Below are positions 14,071 to 20,484 of a stretch of DNA of 21,326 nt, piece by piece (within the stretch, counting starts at the first letter, position 1; each line of letters begins with the position of its first letter). Source of the stretch: Bacteroidales bacterium UBA3630 (GTDB lineage: Bacteria > Bacteroidota > Bacteroidia > Bacteroidales > P3); the NCBI GenBank assembly GCA_002373995.1, contig DFLB01000045.1, forward strand, positions 460 through 21,785. The letters are read 5' to 3'. The position numbers were made by a program, and so were the translations under genes. Under the pieces are notes generated by a model. The model saw only the letters and a program-made list of their open reading frames with translations. It was not told the DNA's origin and searched no databases.

Positions 14071-15650
14071 CTTGTTTTCTTCAAATCGTCGTCTTCCTGC
14101 AGGCAGATGCGGTAGAACATGCCGTCCCCGTACAAGCTCTGCCCTATGTAGGCTTTTATCATGTTGTTTATCAGGCTGCGTTGTGCTCGCAGGCTGCTGT
14201 CGTTGCGCGCTATGCCTGCCGCCTCGCCGCGGGCCACTACCTGCCGCACCAGCGCTTCGTCTGGCGCAAAGCGCCGGCAGAAGTCGTCGCCGTCGGCATA
14301 TCGCCCTGTCAGCTCCTCGGCGTGTTGGCGCACATACCCGAAGGCCACCTTGTTCAGTATGCCGGACGACAGCAACCGGTTGTAGTACACAAAACTGCTG
14401 TCCTTGCGGTAGGGCAGTATGATGTCCGGCGTTATGCCCCCGCCGCCATACACCACACGCCCGCTCACCGTATAGTAGGGCGTCGTGTCGGCAAGGGCGG
14501 CCGTGTCGGTGTAGGCTTCTGTCAGCAGCTGTTGCACGTAGCTGCGGTAGTATTCGTCGGTCCCTTCGTCGTAAGCCCGCTGTATGCAACGCCCCGAGGG
14601 AGTGTAGTATCGGGCCGTCGTCAGCAGCACCGACGAGCCGTCGGCCAGCGCAAATTCCGTCTGCACCAGCCCTTTGCCAAAGCTCCTACGCCCCACCACC
14701 GTGCCGCGGTCGTTGTCCTGCAGCGCTCCGCTGACCACCTCGCTGGCCGAGGCCGAGCTTTCGTCAATCATCACCGTCACGCGCCCCGTCGTGAAGAGAC
14801 CTCCGCTCCGCGCGCGCACATCCTTGCGACGCGAGTGCTCTCCCTGTGTGTAGACGATGAGGCTCCCGCGCGGCAGCAACTCGCCGGCTATCCCCACCGC
14901 GCTGCCCAGCGACCCACCGCCGTTGCCGCGCAAGTCCAGTATCAGGTGGCGCAGTCCGCGGCTCTTCAGCGCGGCCAGCGCCTGGTGGAACTCTTCGTGG
15001 CTCGTGTTCGAAAAGGTGGTCAGCAGTATGTAGCCCGTTGTGTCGTCAAGCATCGTGTACAGCGGCAGGCTCCTGTGTTCCACCACGCCGCGGCGCAGCA
15101 GGAACCGCTGCGTCTGCTCGCGGCCGTGCCGCTTGATGCCCACCTCCACCGTCGAGCGTCGTGGACCACGCAGCCGCGCCACCACCGAGTCAGCCGCCAT
15201 CCCCGTGCCGCTCACCGTGTCGCCGTCAACGGTCACTATCATGTCCCCAGGCAGCAGGCCGCTGCCGGCCGACGGCCCGTCCGCCATCACCTGCCCCACG
15301 TATGTCGTGTCTCCCTCGCGGTGCAGCACCAACCCTACGCCCTCAAAGTGGCCGCGCATCATCTCGTTAGTGCGCTCCGTCTCGCGGGCCGACAGGTAGG
15401 TGCTGTGCGGGTCGAGCTCTGACAGCATCACAGCCACCAAGTGCTCGCTCAGCGAGTCGGTGTCCACAGCGTCAACATACTCTTCCTCTACCAGTTGCAT
15501 CACCTCGTCCATCTTGCCTTGCAGCGCGGTCGGCACCCTCCGGTGCCTGCCGTTGTCGGCAAACATCAGCCCTATCAGCACCCCCATCACCATGGCCACC
15601 AGGACCAAGACGAAGTTGCCCGTCTGTGTCGATTTCTTGTCGGAATCCAT
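14067..15650 (-). CDS. S41 family C-terminal processing peptidase with PDZ domain
   Basis: The protein has 527 residues. A single N-terminal membrane anchor (about 12-31) places it on the periplasmic face of the inner membrane. A PDZ domain follows (about 100-170, GVGLVLHREGDTTYVGQV, SGLLPGDMIVTVDG). The peptidase core has ILDLRGNGGGSLG, the nucleophile in DESSASASE (S299) and the general-base lysine in GRRSFGKGLVQ (K326). These form the Ser/Lys dyad of CtpA/Prc-type proteases, which trim or degrade envelope proteins from their C-termini. A further C-terminal region (about 400-527) is family-typical in Bacteroidota. It is the first gene of a five-gene operon. No TAnnTTTG element is found in its 5' region. 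Confidence 0.93.
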   Translation of the reverse strand: MDSDKKSTQTGNFVLVLVAMVMGVLIGLMFADNGRHRRVPTALQGKMDEVMQLVEEEYVDAVDTDSLSEHLVAVMLSELDPHSTYLSARETERTNEMMRGHFEGVGLVLHREGDTTYVGQVMADGPSAGSGLLPGDMIVTVDGDTVSGTGMAADSVVARLRGPRRSTVEVGIKRHGREQTQRFLLRRGVVEHRSLPLYTMLDDTTGYILLTTFSNTSHEEFHQALAALKSRGLRHLILDLRGNGGGSLGSAVGIAGELLPRGSLIVYTQGEHSRRKDVRARSGGLFTTGRVTVMIDESSASASEVVSGALQDNDRGTVVGRRSFGKGLVQTEFALADGSSVLLTTARYYTPSGRCIQRAYDEGTDEYYRSYVQQLLTEAYTDTAALADTTPYYTVSGRVVYGGGGITPDIILPYRKDSSFVYYNRLLSSGILNKVAFGYVRQHAEELTGRYADGDDFCRRFAPDEALVRQVVARGEAAGIARNDSSLRAQRSLINNMIKAYIGQSLYGDGMFYRICLQEDDDLKKTR

Positions 15651-15743
15651 ACTGCCCTATAACGCCGTCCTCGTACTATTATTATTCTGCATTGGAAAAA
15701 AAACTGCCCCGTCAACATGCCCGTCCTCCCCTCGCTCCCCCAT

Positions 15744-15795
15744 CCAAGGCACATCCTAAGCATATCCTAAGCGCATCCTAAGCATATCCTATGCA
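15744..15795. repeat. 11-bp-pitch direct repeat array, family B, copy 2
   Basis: Units start at 15745 (CCAAGGC, degenerate), 15756, 15767 and 15778 (CTAAGC), and 15789 (CTATGC, degenerate). All are 11 nt apart, as in copy 1, with the same orientation and TATC/CATC variable part. A pyrimidine-rich stretch (15718-15743) precedes it, as in copy 1. The array lies 24 nt past the NUDIX gene stop and fills much of the 168-nt gap before the S41 protease gene. Confidence 0.88.
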
Positions 15796-15818
15796 CCATG
15801 AAGGCCTGTGGTGAATAT

Positions 15819-16235
15819 TCAGCCGTGGAAGCGGCTGCGCGCGATGATGTCGGCGTGGTCGAAAGCCAGCGGCGGCAACTGCTCCAAAGGCCACCAGCGC
15901 ACGTCGGCAGCATCGTCGCCGGCAGCGGCCGCTGTGCCGGCAGGCACCTCCACGGCATAGGCCACCGTGACGGTTCGCCCTCGCGGGTCGCGACCGGGAG
16001 CGCTGAAGACCCCTACAAGGCGCAACTGTCCCTGCTCTACTTCAATGCCGGTCTCCTCCCTCAGCTCGCGGACAGCACACCGCTCTATCGTCTCGTCCAT
16101 CTCCATGAAGCCCCCAGGCAGCGCCCAGCAGCCCGCGTAAGGCTCCCTGCCGCGACGCACAAGGAGCACCTCGCCGCCGCGCATAACAATGCAGTCGGCG
16201 GTGAGCATCGGTCGGGGATATGCGTAGCTATACAT
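15819..16235 (-). CDS. NUDIX hydrolase
   Basis: This 138-residue protein carries a complete Nudix box, GX5EX7REUXEEXGU, at G42-I64 (GFMEMDE, REL, REETGI). The glutamates bind the divalent metal that hydrolyses nucleoside diphosphates linked to another group. The preceding MLTADCIVMRGGEVLLVRRG and WALPGGF are typical of ADP-ribose or (d)NTP-type enzymes, but the substrate cannot be fixed. The start at 16235 gives MYSYAYPRPMLTADC; the longer frame to 16310 lies inside the EamA gene. Its ATG overlaps the EamA stop by 8 nt, so the two are coupled. Array B2 follows the stop. Confidence 0.92.
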   Translation of the reverse strand: MYSYAYPRPMLTADCIVMRGGEVLLVRRGREPYAGCWALPGGFMEMDETIERCAVRELREETGIEVEQGQLRLVGVFSAPGRDPRGRTVTVAYAVEVPAGTAAAAGDDAADVRWWPLEQLPPLAFDHADIIARSRFHG

Positions 16236-17172
16236 TCTCTTTCTGCTTCTGTCGTTCGGCGGTGGGCGGTATGGCAGCGCGGCTCCGGTTGACAATCCAC
16301 ACGCCCGCAAAAACCATCAGCGCGGCCATCACCTTCGTACCCGTCAGCCGGTCCTGACCCACCCAGATGGCCACCGCCACAGCAATGATGGGCTGCAGGT
16401 AGCCATACATGCTCACCAGCGTGGGACGTATCCGCTGCTGCCCGATGGGGATCAGATAGTAGGCCACAAAAGTGGAGAAGAAGACCATGAAGGCTATCTC
16501 CCACCACACCTGCGACGGCACCGCGCCAAAGTCCGTGGCAGGCAGGTGCGGCGCAGCAAAAGGCACCGAGAGCAGGAACGCAAAGAGAAACATCCACTTC
16601 ATGGATGTCACGGCAGTGTACCGCGCTATCAGCGGCCGGCACGTGCCCAGGTAGAGGGCGAAGACAATATAGTTCGCAAAGCAGAACATAATGCCCACAG
16701 GCTCCGTCGCACTCGCCCCCTGGCCGCCGATAGCGCTCTGCAGGATAAGCCACACGATGCCGCCAAAGCTCAAAGCCACACCCGTCGCTTTCTGCCACGT
16801 GATGGGCTCGCGCAGGAAAATCGCCGCCACAAACATCGTGAAGATGGGCGTCGTCGTGCTCATCACCGACAAGTCCACCGGCGTGGTGTGCGCTATGGCG
16901 TGGAGAAACGTCAGCTGCGGCAGAAAAAGCCCCAGCACACTGGCTCCCCCCAGCCGCAACAGGTCGCGCACCGGCACATGCTCCCGCGGACCCAGCAGCG
17001 ACACCAGCCAGAACAGCACCCCCGCCACCAGCGCCCGCATCGCAAAAAGTACGATGGGCTCTATACCCCCGTCGGTAGCAATGTCGCGGCACACCACCAC
17101 ATTGATGCCGAAAATGATATAGGCCGCAGCACTGGCTAAGTGCCCTATAACCATGCGTTTGTCTGTCTTCAT
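16228..17172 (-). CDS. EamA/DMT family transporter
   Basis: This 314-residue integral membrane protein has about ten hydrophobic helices in two EamA repeats. Landmarks are YIIFGINVVVCRD and AMRALVAGVLFW in the first, the conserved end-of-repeat segment FTMFVAAIFLREPITWQK, and YLQPIIAVAVAIWVGQDRLT in the second. Members of the drug/metabolite transporter superfamily export or import small metabolites, amino acids or nucleotide sugars; substrate cannot be predicted. A short basic C-terminal tail (RQKQKENV) lies in the cytoplasm. The start at 17172 lies 19 nt from a -7 element shared back-to-back with the purD promoter. It is the first gene of a two-gene unit with the NUDIX hydrolase. Confidence 0.92.
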   Translation of the reverse strand: MKTDKRMVIGHLASAAAYIIFGINVVVCRDIATDGGIEPIVLFAMRALVAGVLFWLVSLLGPREHVPVRDLLRLGGASVLGLFLPQLTFLHAIAHTTPVDLSVMSTTTPIFTMFVAAIFLREPITWQKATGVALSFGGIVWLILQSAIGGQGASATEPVGIMFCFANYIVFALYLGTCRPLIARYTAVTSMKWMFLFAFLLSVPFAAPHLPATDFGAVPSQVWWEIAFMVFFSTFVAYYLIPIGQQRIRPTLVSMYGYLQPIIAVAVAIWVGQDRLTGTKVMAALMVFAGVWIVNRSRAAIPPTAERQKQKENV

Positions 17173-17191
17173 CGGTCGTCCCTTTCGGCTG

Positions 17192-17199
17192 CAAAGATA
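17192..17199 (-). promoter_or_regulatory. Predicted -7 element of the EamA-NUDIX unit
   Basis: The minus strand reads TATCTTTG followed by CA, an exact match 19 nt upstream of the ATG at 17172. It lies 30 bp from the divergent purD -7 element, so the two promoters overlap. Confidence 0.6.
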
Positions 17200-17229
17200 C
17201 TAAAAAACGCCAATATCCATTTTTTTTCG

Positions 17230-17237
17230 TACTTTTG
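17230..17237 (+). promoter_or_regulatory. Predicted -7 element of purD
   Basis: The plus strand reads TACTTTTG followed by CA, an exact match 23 nt upstream of the purD ATG. An A/T run lies upstream, but no -33 TTTG at the expected distance. No purine riboswitch-like structure fits in the short leader. Confidence 0.6.
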
Positions 17238-17260
17238 CATCCGCAAACATTAGCAACGTT

Positions 17261-18553
17261 ATGAATATGAATATTCTCCTTCTCGGTTCCGGCGGCCGTG
17301 AGCACGCCATAGCCTATAAAATCGCACAAAGCAGCCGCTGCGCAAAGCTCTATATTGCCCCGGGCAACGCCGGCACAGCAGCGCTGGGCGAAAATGTCAA
17401 CCTCGACATCGCCGACTTCGACATGGTGGCACGCTTCGTCATAGACCATCGCGTGGACATGCTCGTCGTCGGCCCTGAAGCACCACTCGTGGCCGGCATC
17501 GCCGACTACTTCGCCCAGTCACCCGCCCTCAGCCACGTCATGGTCATCGGCCCAAGCAAAGAAGGTGCTCGGCTCGAAGGCAGCAAGGACTTCGCCAAGA
17601 GCTTCATGCTGCGCCACAAAATACCTACCGCACGCTACCGCACCTTCACCCGCGAAACCCTCGCCGACGCCGAAGCATTCCTCGACACCCTCCAGGCACC
17701 CTATGTCCTCAAAGCCGACGGCCTCGCCGCAGGCAAAGGCGTCCTCATCGAAAACGACCTCCCCACCGCCAAAGCTCACCTGCGCGAGATGCTCGACGGC
17801 AAGTTCGGCTCAGCATCTGCCAGCGTCGTCATCGAAGAATACCTCAGCGGCATTGAACTCAGCGTCTTTGTCCTCACCGAAGGACAGCACTACCTCATCC
17901 TCCCCTCCGCCAAAGACTACAAACGCATCGGCGAAGGCGACACCGGCCTCAACACCGGCGGCATGGGCTCCATCAGCCCCGTGCCCTTCGCCGACAAGGA
18001 GTTCATGAAAAAAGTCGAAGACCGCATCGTCAAACCCACCGTACGCGGACTGCGCGACGAAAAAATAGACTACCGCGGCTTCATCTTCGTCGGACTGATG
18101 AACTGCGCCGGCGACCCCTACGTCATCGAATACAACGTCCGCATGGGCGACCCGGAAACAGAAAGCGTCTTCCCTCGCATCAAGAGCGATGTCGTCGAAC
18201 TCTTCGAAAACACCGCCCGCGGCACCCTCGACCGCTGTCTGCTCAGCGTAGACCCCCGCACCGCGGCCTGCGTCATGATGGTCGCCGGCGGCTACCCGGA
18301 AACCTACCGCAAAGGCGACACCATCGACCTCGGCCAGGATGCGCAAGACGTCCTCGTCTTCCACTGCGGCACCAAACGCGGCGACGACGGAGCCCTGCTC
18401 ACCAACGGCGGCCGCGTCCTCTGCACCACAGCACTCGCAGCCTCGCTCCCAGAAGCCATCCTGAAAAGCTACAACCGCCTCGCCTCCATCCACTGGAACG
18501 ACCAATACCACCGCCGCGACATCGGCCAAGACCTCCTCAAACTCCTCCTGTAA
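17261..18553 (+). CDS. purD: Phosphoribosylamine-glycine ligase (GAR synthetase)
   Basis: This 430-residue ATP-grasp enzyme joins glycine to 5-phosphoribosylamine in the second step of purine synthesis. Signatures in order: ILLLGSGGREHAIA at the N-terminus, VVGPEAPLVAG, GSKDFAKSFM, VLKADGLAAGKGV (ATP-binding), VIEEYLSGIELSVF, NTGGMGSISP and VIEYNVRMGDPETE (metal and ATP ligands). Length is normal. The first ATG (17261) gives MNMNILLL; a second at 17267 is equally possible. Codon use is very rich in C-ending codons. It appears monocistronic and no hairpin terminator follows. Instead, three bases after the stop, a broken WYL-domain reading frame begins. Confidence 0.96.
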   Translation: MNMNILLLGSGGREHAIAYKIAQSSRCAKLYIAPGNAGTAALGENVNLDIADFDMVARFVIDHRVDMLVVGPEAPLVAGIADYFAQSPALSHVMVIGPSKEGARLEGSKDFAKSFMLRHKIPTARYRTFTRETLADAEAFLDTLQAPYVLKADGLAAGKGVLIENDLPTAKAHLREMLDGKFGSASASVVIEEYLSGIELSVFVLTEGQHYLILPSAKDYKRIGEGDTGLNTGGMGSISPVPFADKEFMKKVEDRIVKPTVRGLRDEKIDYRGFIFVGLMNCAGDPYVIEYNVRMGDPETESVFPRIKSDVVELFENTARGTLDRCLLSVDPRTAACVMMVAGGYPETYRKGDTIDLGQDAQDVLVFHCGTKRGDDGALLTNGGRVLCTTALAASLPEAILKSYNRLASIHWNDQYHRRDIGQDLLKLLL

Positions 18554-18555
18554 GC

Positions 18556-18747
18556 CTGCGCCGCCAGCACCCCTCCCTCGCCGGCGGCCGCTTCTTCAGC
18601 ATCGACTGCATCGAGAACTACGAGCTTCTCCGCGAGCTCTGCGCCTTCGGCGCCGACCTCCTCGTCCTCAGCCCCGACGCCATCCGTCAGAAAGTCATCG
18701 ACCGCGTGGCCGGGCACTTGAAGGCTTATGATGCCCTATTGACATAA
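18556..18747 (+). pseudogene. C-terminal remnant of a WYL-domain transcriptional regulator
   Basis: This stretch has an open frame without any start codon that reads RRQHPSLAGGRFFSIDC, then ENYELLRELCAFGADLLVLS, then PDAIRQKVIDRVAGHLKAYD, ending at TAA (18745-18747). The fG-dlLVLsPdaiR pattern is the typical C-terminal end of WYL/WCX regulators. The N-terminal DNA-binding domain and the main WYL domain are missing, because the sequence begins three bases after the purD stop in a different frame. It therefore looks like the 3' scrap of a gene removed by deletion or by insertion of the adjoining accessory DNA. It is too short and lacks a start, so it is unlikely to be expressed. Confidence 0.65.
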
Positions 18748-18768
18748 GTCGCAATAGATTTGGCAACC

Positions 18769-19554
18769 CTATAGTTTGCTCCGCACAAACTCTTTGAAAT
18801 ACGCGATGTTGATTTTCCTTGACGAGGCTAAAATCAGGTGCTCAAAATCCCTTTGCTTGTCGGCGAGGTTTATCGTCTCTAGTTTCTTTTCCAATGCTTT
18901 GCACAGTTCCTCCATGTTGCCTATACCGCACCTCTGCGAGAGGAAATGGAAGTCGGGCTCGGCCTGTTGCCAAAGGAAAACCGTGTCGTAAAAGTCACGC
19001 CCTTTGGCTCGAGCCAGCAAAGCCGACAGCTTCATCGACAGCAGTACCTCTTTGGGCGGTACGGTAATCGGGAAAAGAAAACCGTTACGGCTCACAACGG
19101 CGGTCGTCGGACGATAAGGCACACCTTGATCCTGAGCCTCGACTTTCATCAAGAACCGTTCTTCCTTGTGCCCTGTCAGGTGAAGATGGAACAGCAATTC
19201 CGGGAAATAGATGTTGCGGCGATATGCGACCAGTTTTGCTCCACCGGCATCACGTGTCTCCACCTGCATTCCGTTGGCACCCAGGTATCGAACCAAATCG
19301 TCGGTCATATCGATAAACTCATCGTGCGAAAGATTCTTGCAATCGAAATCCAAATCCTCCGAAAAACGGTCAATACCATACACAAGGCGAAGGCAAGTGC
19401 CTCCTATAAAAACAAGCCTGTCTGCGTAAGGAGATTGCGACAGGTGCTCCAATGCCAGCAGCTCCACATACTCTTTCAGCACATGTTTGTGGAGTGACTT
19501 GTTCTCGGCAATGGCAGCCGGATAATAGGTCAACAAAGCGTTTGTGTCAATCAT
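18769..19554 (-). CDS. AbiEii/AbiGii-type nucleotidyltransferase toxin
   Basis: This 261-residue protein belongs to the DUF1814 nucleotidyltransferase family. It shows FIGGTCLRLVYGIDRFSEDL with DFD (G51-D71, D67/D69 as predicted metal ligands) and the downstream VLLSMKLSALLARAKGRDFYD (K175, R186-D187, D190). Characterised relatives add nucleotides to tRNA acceptor stems and stop growth, acting as the toxin in AbiE type IV toxin-antitoxin systems and blocking phage. It follows the AbiEi-type gene with an 8-nt overlap, the standard order. The start at 19554 is within that overlap. Base composition is lower in GC than purD, consistent with transfer. No terminator is seen before the purD side; it converges with the WYL remnant. 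Confidence 0.92.
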   Translation of the reverse strand: MIDTNALLTYYPAAIAENKSLHKHVLKEYVELLALEHLSQSPYADRLVFIGGTCLRLVYGIDRFSEDLDFDCKNLSHDEFIDMTDDLVRYLGANGMQVETRDAGGAKLVAYRRNIYFPELLFHLHLTGHKEERFLMKVEAQDQGVPYRPTTAVVSRNGFLFPITVPPKEVLLSMKLSALLARAKGRDFYDTVFLWQQAEPDFHFLSQRCGIGNMEELCKALEKKLETINLADKQRDFEHLILASSRKINIAYFKEFVRSKL

Positions 19555-20167
19555 TGCAGTAGGTGTTAATCATCAGTTCCGCTCTATTAGCCAGGGCTTT
19601 CATCCCTGTTAGGGCTGCATAGTGCCTGAGTTTTCCCTTGTCGAGTTGTTTGGTCATCCACCAGTTGTCGAGACGCAATTCGCGCATCTCCGCCTCCGTG
19701 TTGTACTGGGGATACAGATACATCAGATCCACGAGGGCCTTCTCGGGTTCTGCCATCTGGTAGCATCCACCCCTTTCGAGTGGCACTTGCCGATACCCGA
19801 AAAACAGCGGAGACCTGATTGTCTGATACGTATAGTGTCCGAAGGCATTGTCGTATGCTGTGGTTCGGTTGGTGGTGACACATGTGATGTCGGTCACGGC
19901 CTCGGGGATTATTCCGTACATCGATAGCGCAGCCTGCAGGCTGATATACGATGGACTATATATCTTGGAAGCTATGTAATTGGCCATCATCGGGGTCGCT
20001 GTCAGTTCGCTGAACGCATACCAATCTTGACGCAAACGGCACAGGAAGCCCTGTTTCTGCCAGCGTGTGAGGTTGGTTCGGTCGAAATTCCCGTTCCATG
20101 CCCGCACTTGGTAGATGTTGAAACAGCCAATAGGCAACCATCGTTCCCGAAACTGTAAATAATTCAT
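19547..20167 (-). CDS. AbiEi-type antitoxin/transcriptional regulator
   Basis: This 206-residue protein has an N-terminal winged-helix-like region (NLTRWQKQGFLCRLRQDWYAF, about 32-53). It is followed by the AbiEi C-terminal domain with SYISLQAALSMYGIIPEAVTD, VTTNRT, GHYTYQTIRSPLFFGY and MAEPEKALVDLMYL. In AbiE systems this protein antagonises the nucleotidyltransferase and represses the operon by binding inverted repeats at its promoter. Here the promoter has a consensus -33/-7 pair but no long inverted repeat is obvious, so autoregulation is not shown by sequence. Start at 20167 gives MNYLQFRERW. The gene overlaps the toxin gene by 8 nt. The pair forms a complete cassette. Confidence 0.88.
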   Translation of the reverse strand: MNYLQFRERWLPIGCFNIYQVRAWNGNFDRTNLTRWQKQGFLCRLRQDWYAFSELTATPMMANYIASKIYSPSYISLQAALSMYGIIPEAVTDITCVTTNRTTAYDNAFGHYTYQTIRSPLFFGYRQVPLERGGCYQMAEPEKALVDLMYLYPQYNTEAEMRELRLDNWWMTKQLDKGKLRHYAALTGMKALANRAELMINTYCND

Positions 20168-20190
20168 TCCTTTCTATTCAAAAAACGATG

Positions 20191-20221
20191 CAAAAATACA
20201 ACTTTTCTTGATTGTGACAAA
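20191..20221 (-). promoter_or_regulatory. Consensus -33/-7 promoter of the AbiE pair
   Basis: On the minus strand TTTG (20221-20218) and TATTTTTG (20198-20191) are separated by 19 nt. The -7 element is 23 nt upstream of the AbiEi-type ATG. This is one of only two promoters in the window with both elements at consensus spacing. Confidence 0.78.
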
Positions 20222-20484
20222 AAATAATTCGTCAAATTCGAGTAATTCGCCGTAAAAAAACAATTATTAGAGGTTTCCATTAGTCCTTTTTGCAAAATAT
20301 CGCAGTTCGCAGCATCGATTTTTGCAAAATATCGCAGTTTGAAATGAGATCTTTTGCAAATATTACCCGTTGGCGGAATTAAATAACAAGCGAATTGTTG
20401 ATGAATAGATGAAGAAAAAGTTGTACATATTGCAGATTTTCAGTGATTTTGTAATTGAAATAAAGAAGCAATTACATCAATCTG
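20222..20484. other. AT-rich intergenic region between the AbiE pair and the transposase
   Basis: The whole gene-free gap is 20168-20484. Beyond the AbiE promoter it is strongly AT-rich against a GC-rich background. It contains a 21-nt direct repeat (20287-20339), a third partial copy of its TTTTGCAAA core (20352-20360), and no credible gene. The left end of the IS element must lie here, but without its right end I cannot match terminal inverted repeats. Confidence 0.6.
20287..20339. repeat. 21-nt direct repeat, two perfect copies
   Basis: TTTTTGCAAAATATCGCAG plus TT occurs at 20287-20307 and 20319-20339, a 32-nt offset (about three helical turns). A partial third copy (CTTTTGCAAATATTA) follows at 20351. 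The copies may be regulatory sites for the transposase or subterminal repeats of the element. Confidence 0.8.

Noticed and set aside
14181..15422. 413-residue open frame opposite the S41 protease gene
   Set aside because: It is antisense to a complete protease with catalytic residues, and the product is composition-biased.
16085..17449. 454-residue minus-strand frame crossing EamA, its promoter and purD
   Set aside because: It is out of frame with EamA and NUDIX, which carry the family motifs, and its product has no domain.
18469..18717. 82-residue minus-strand frame across the purD end and WYL remnant
   Set aside because: The plus-strand frame has family resemblance to WYL C-termini; the minus product is an acidic, Ala-rich shadow.
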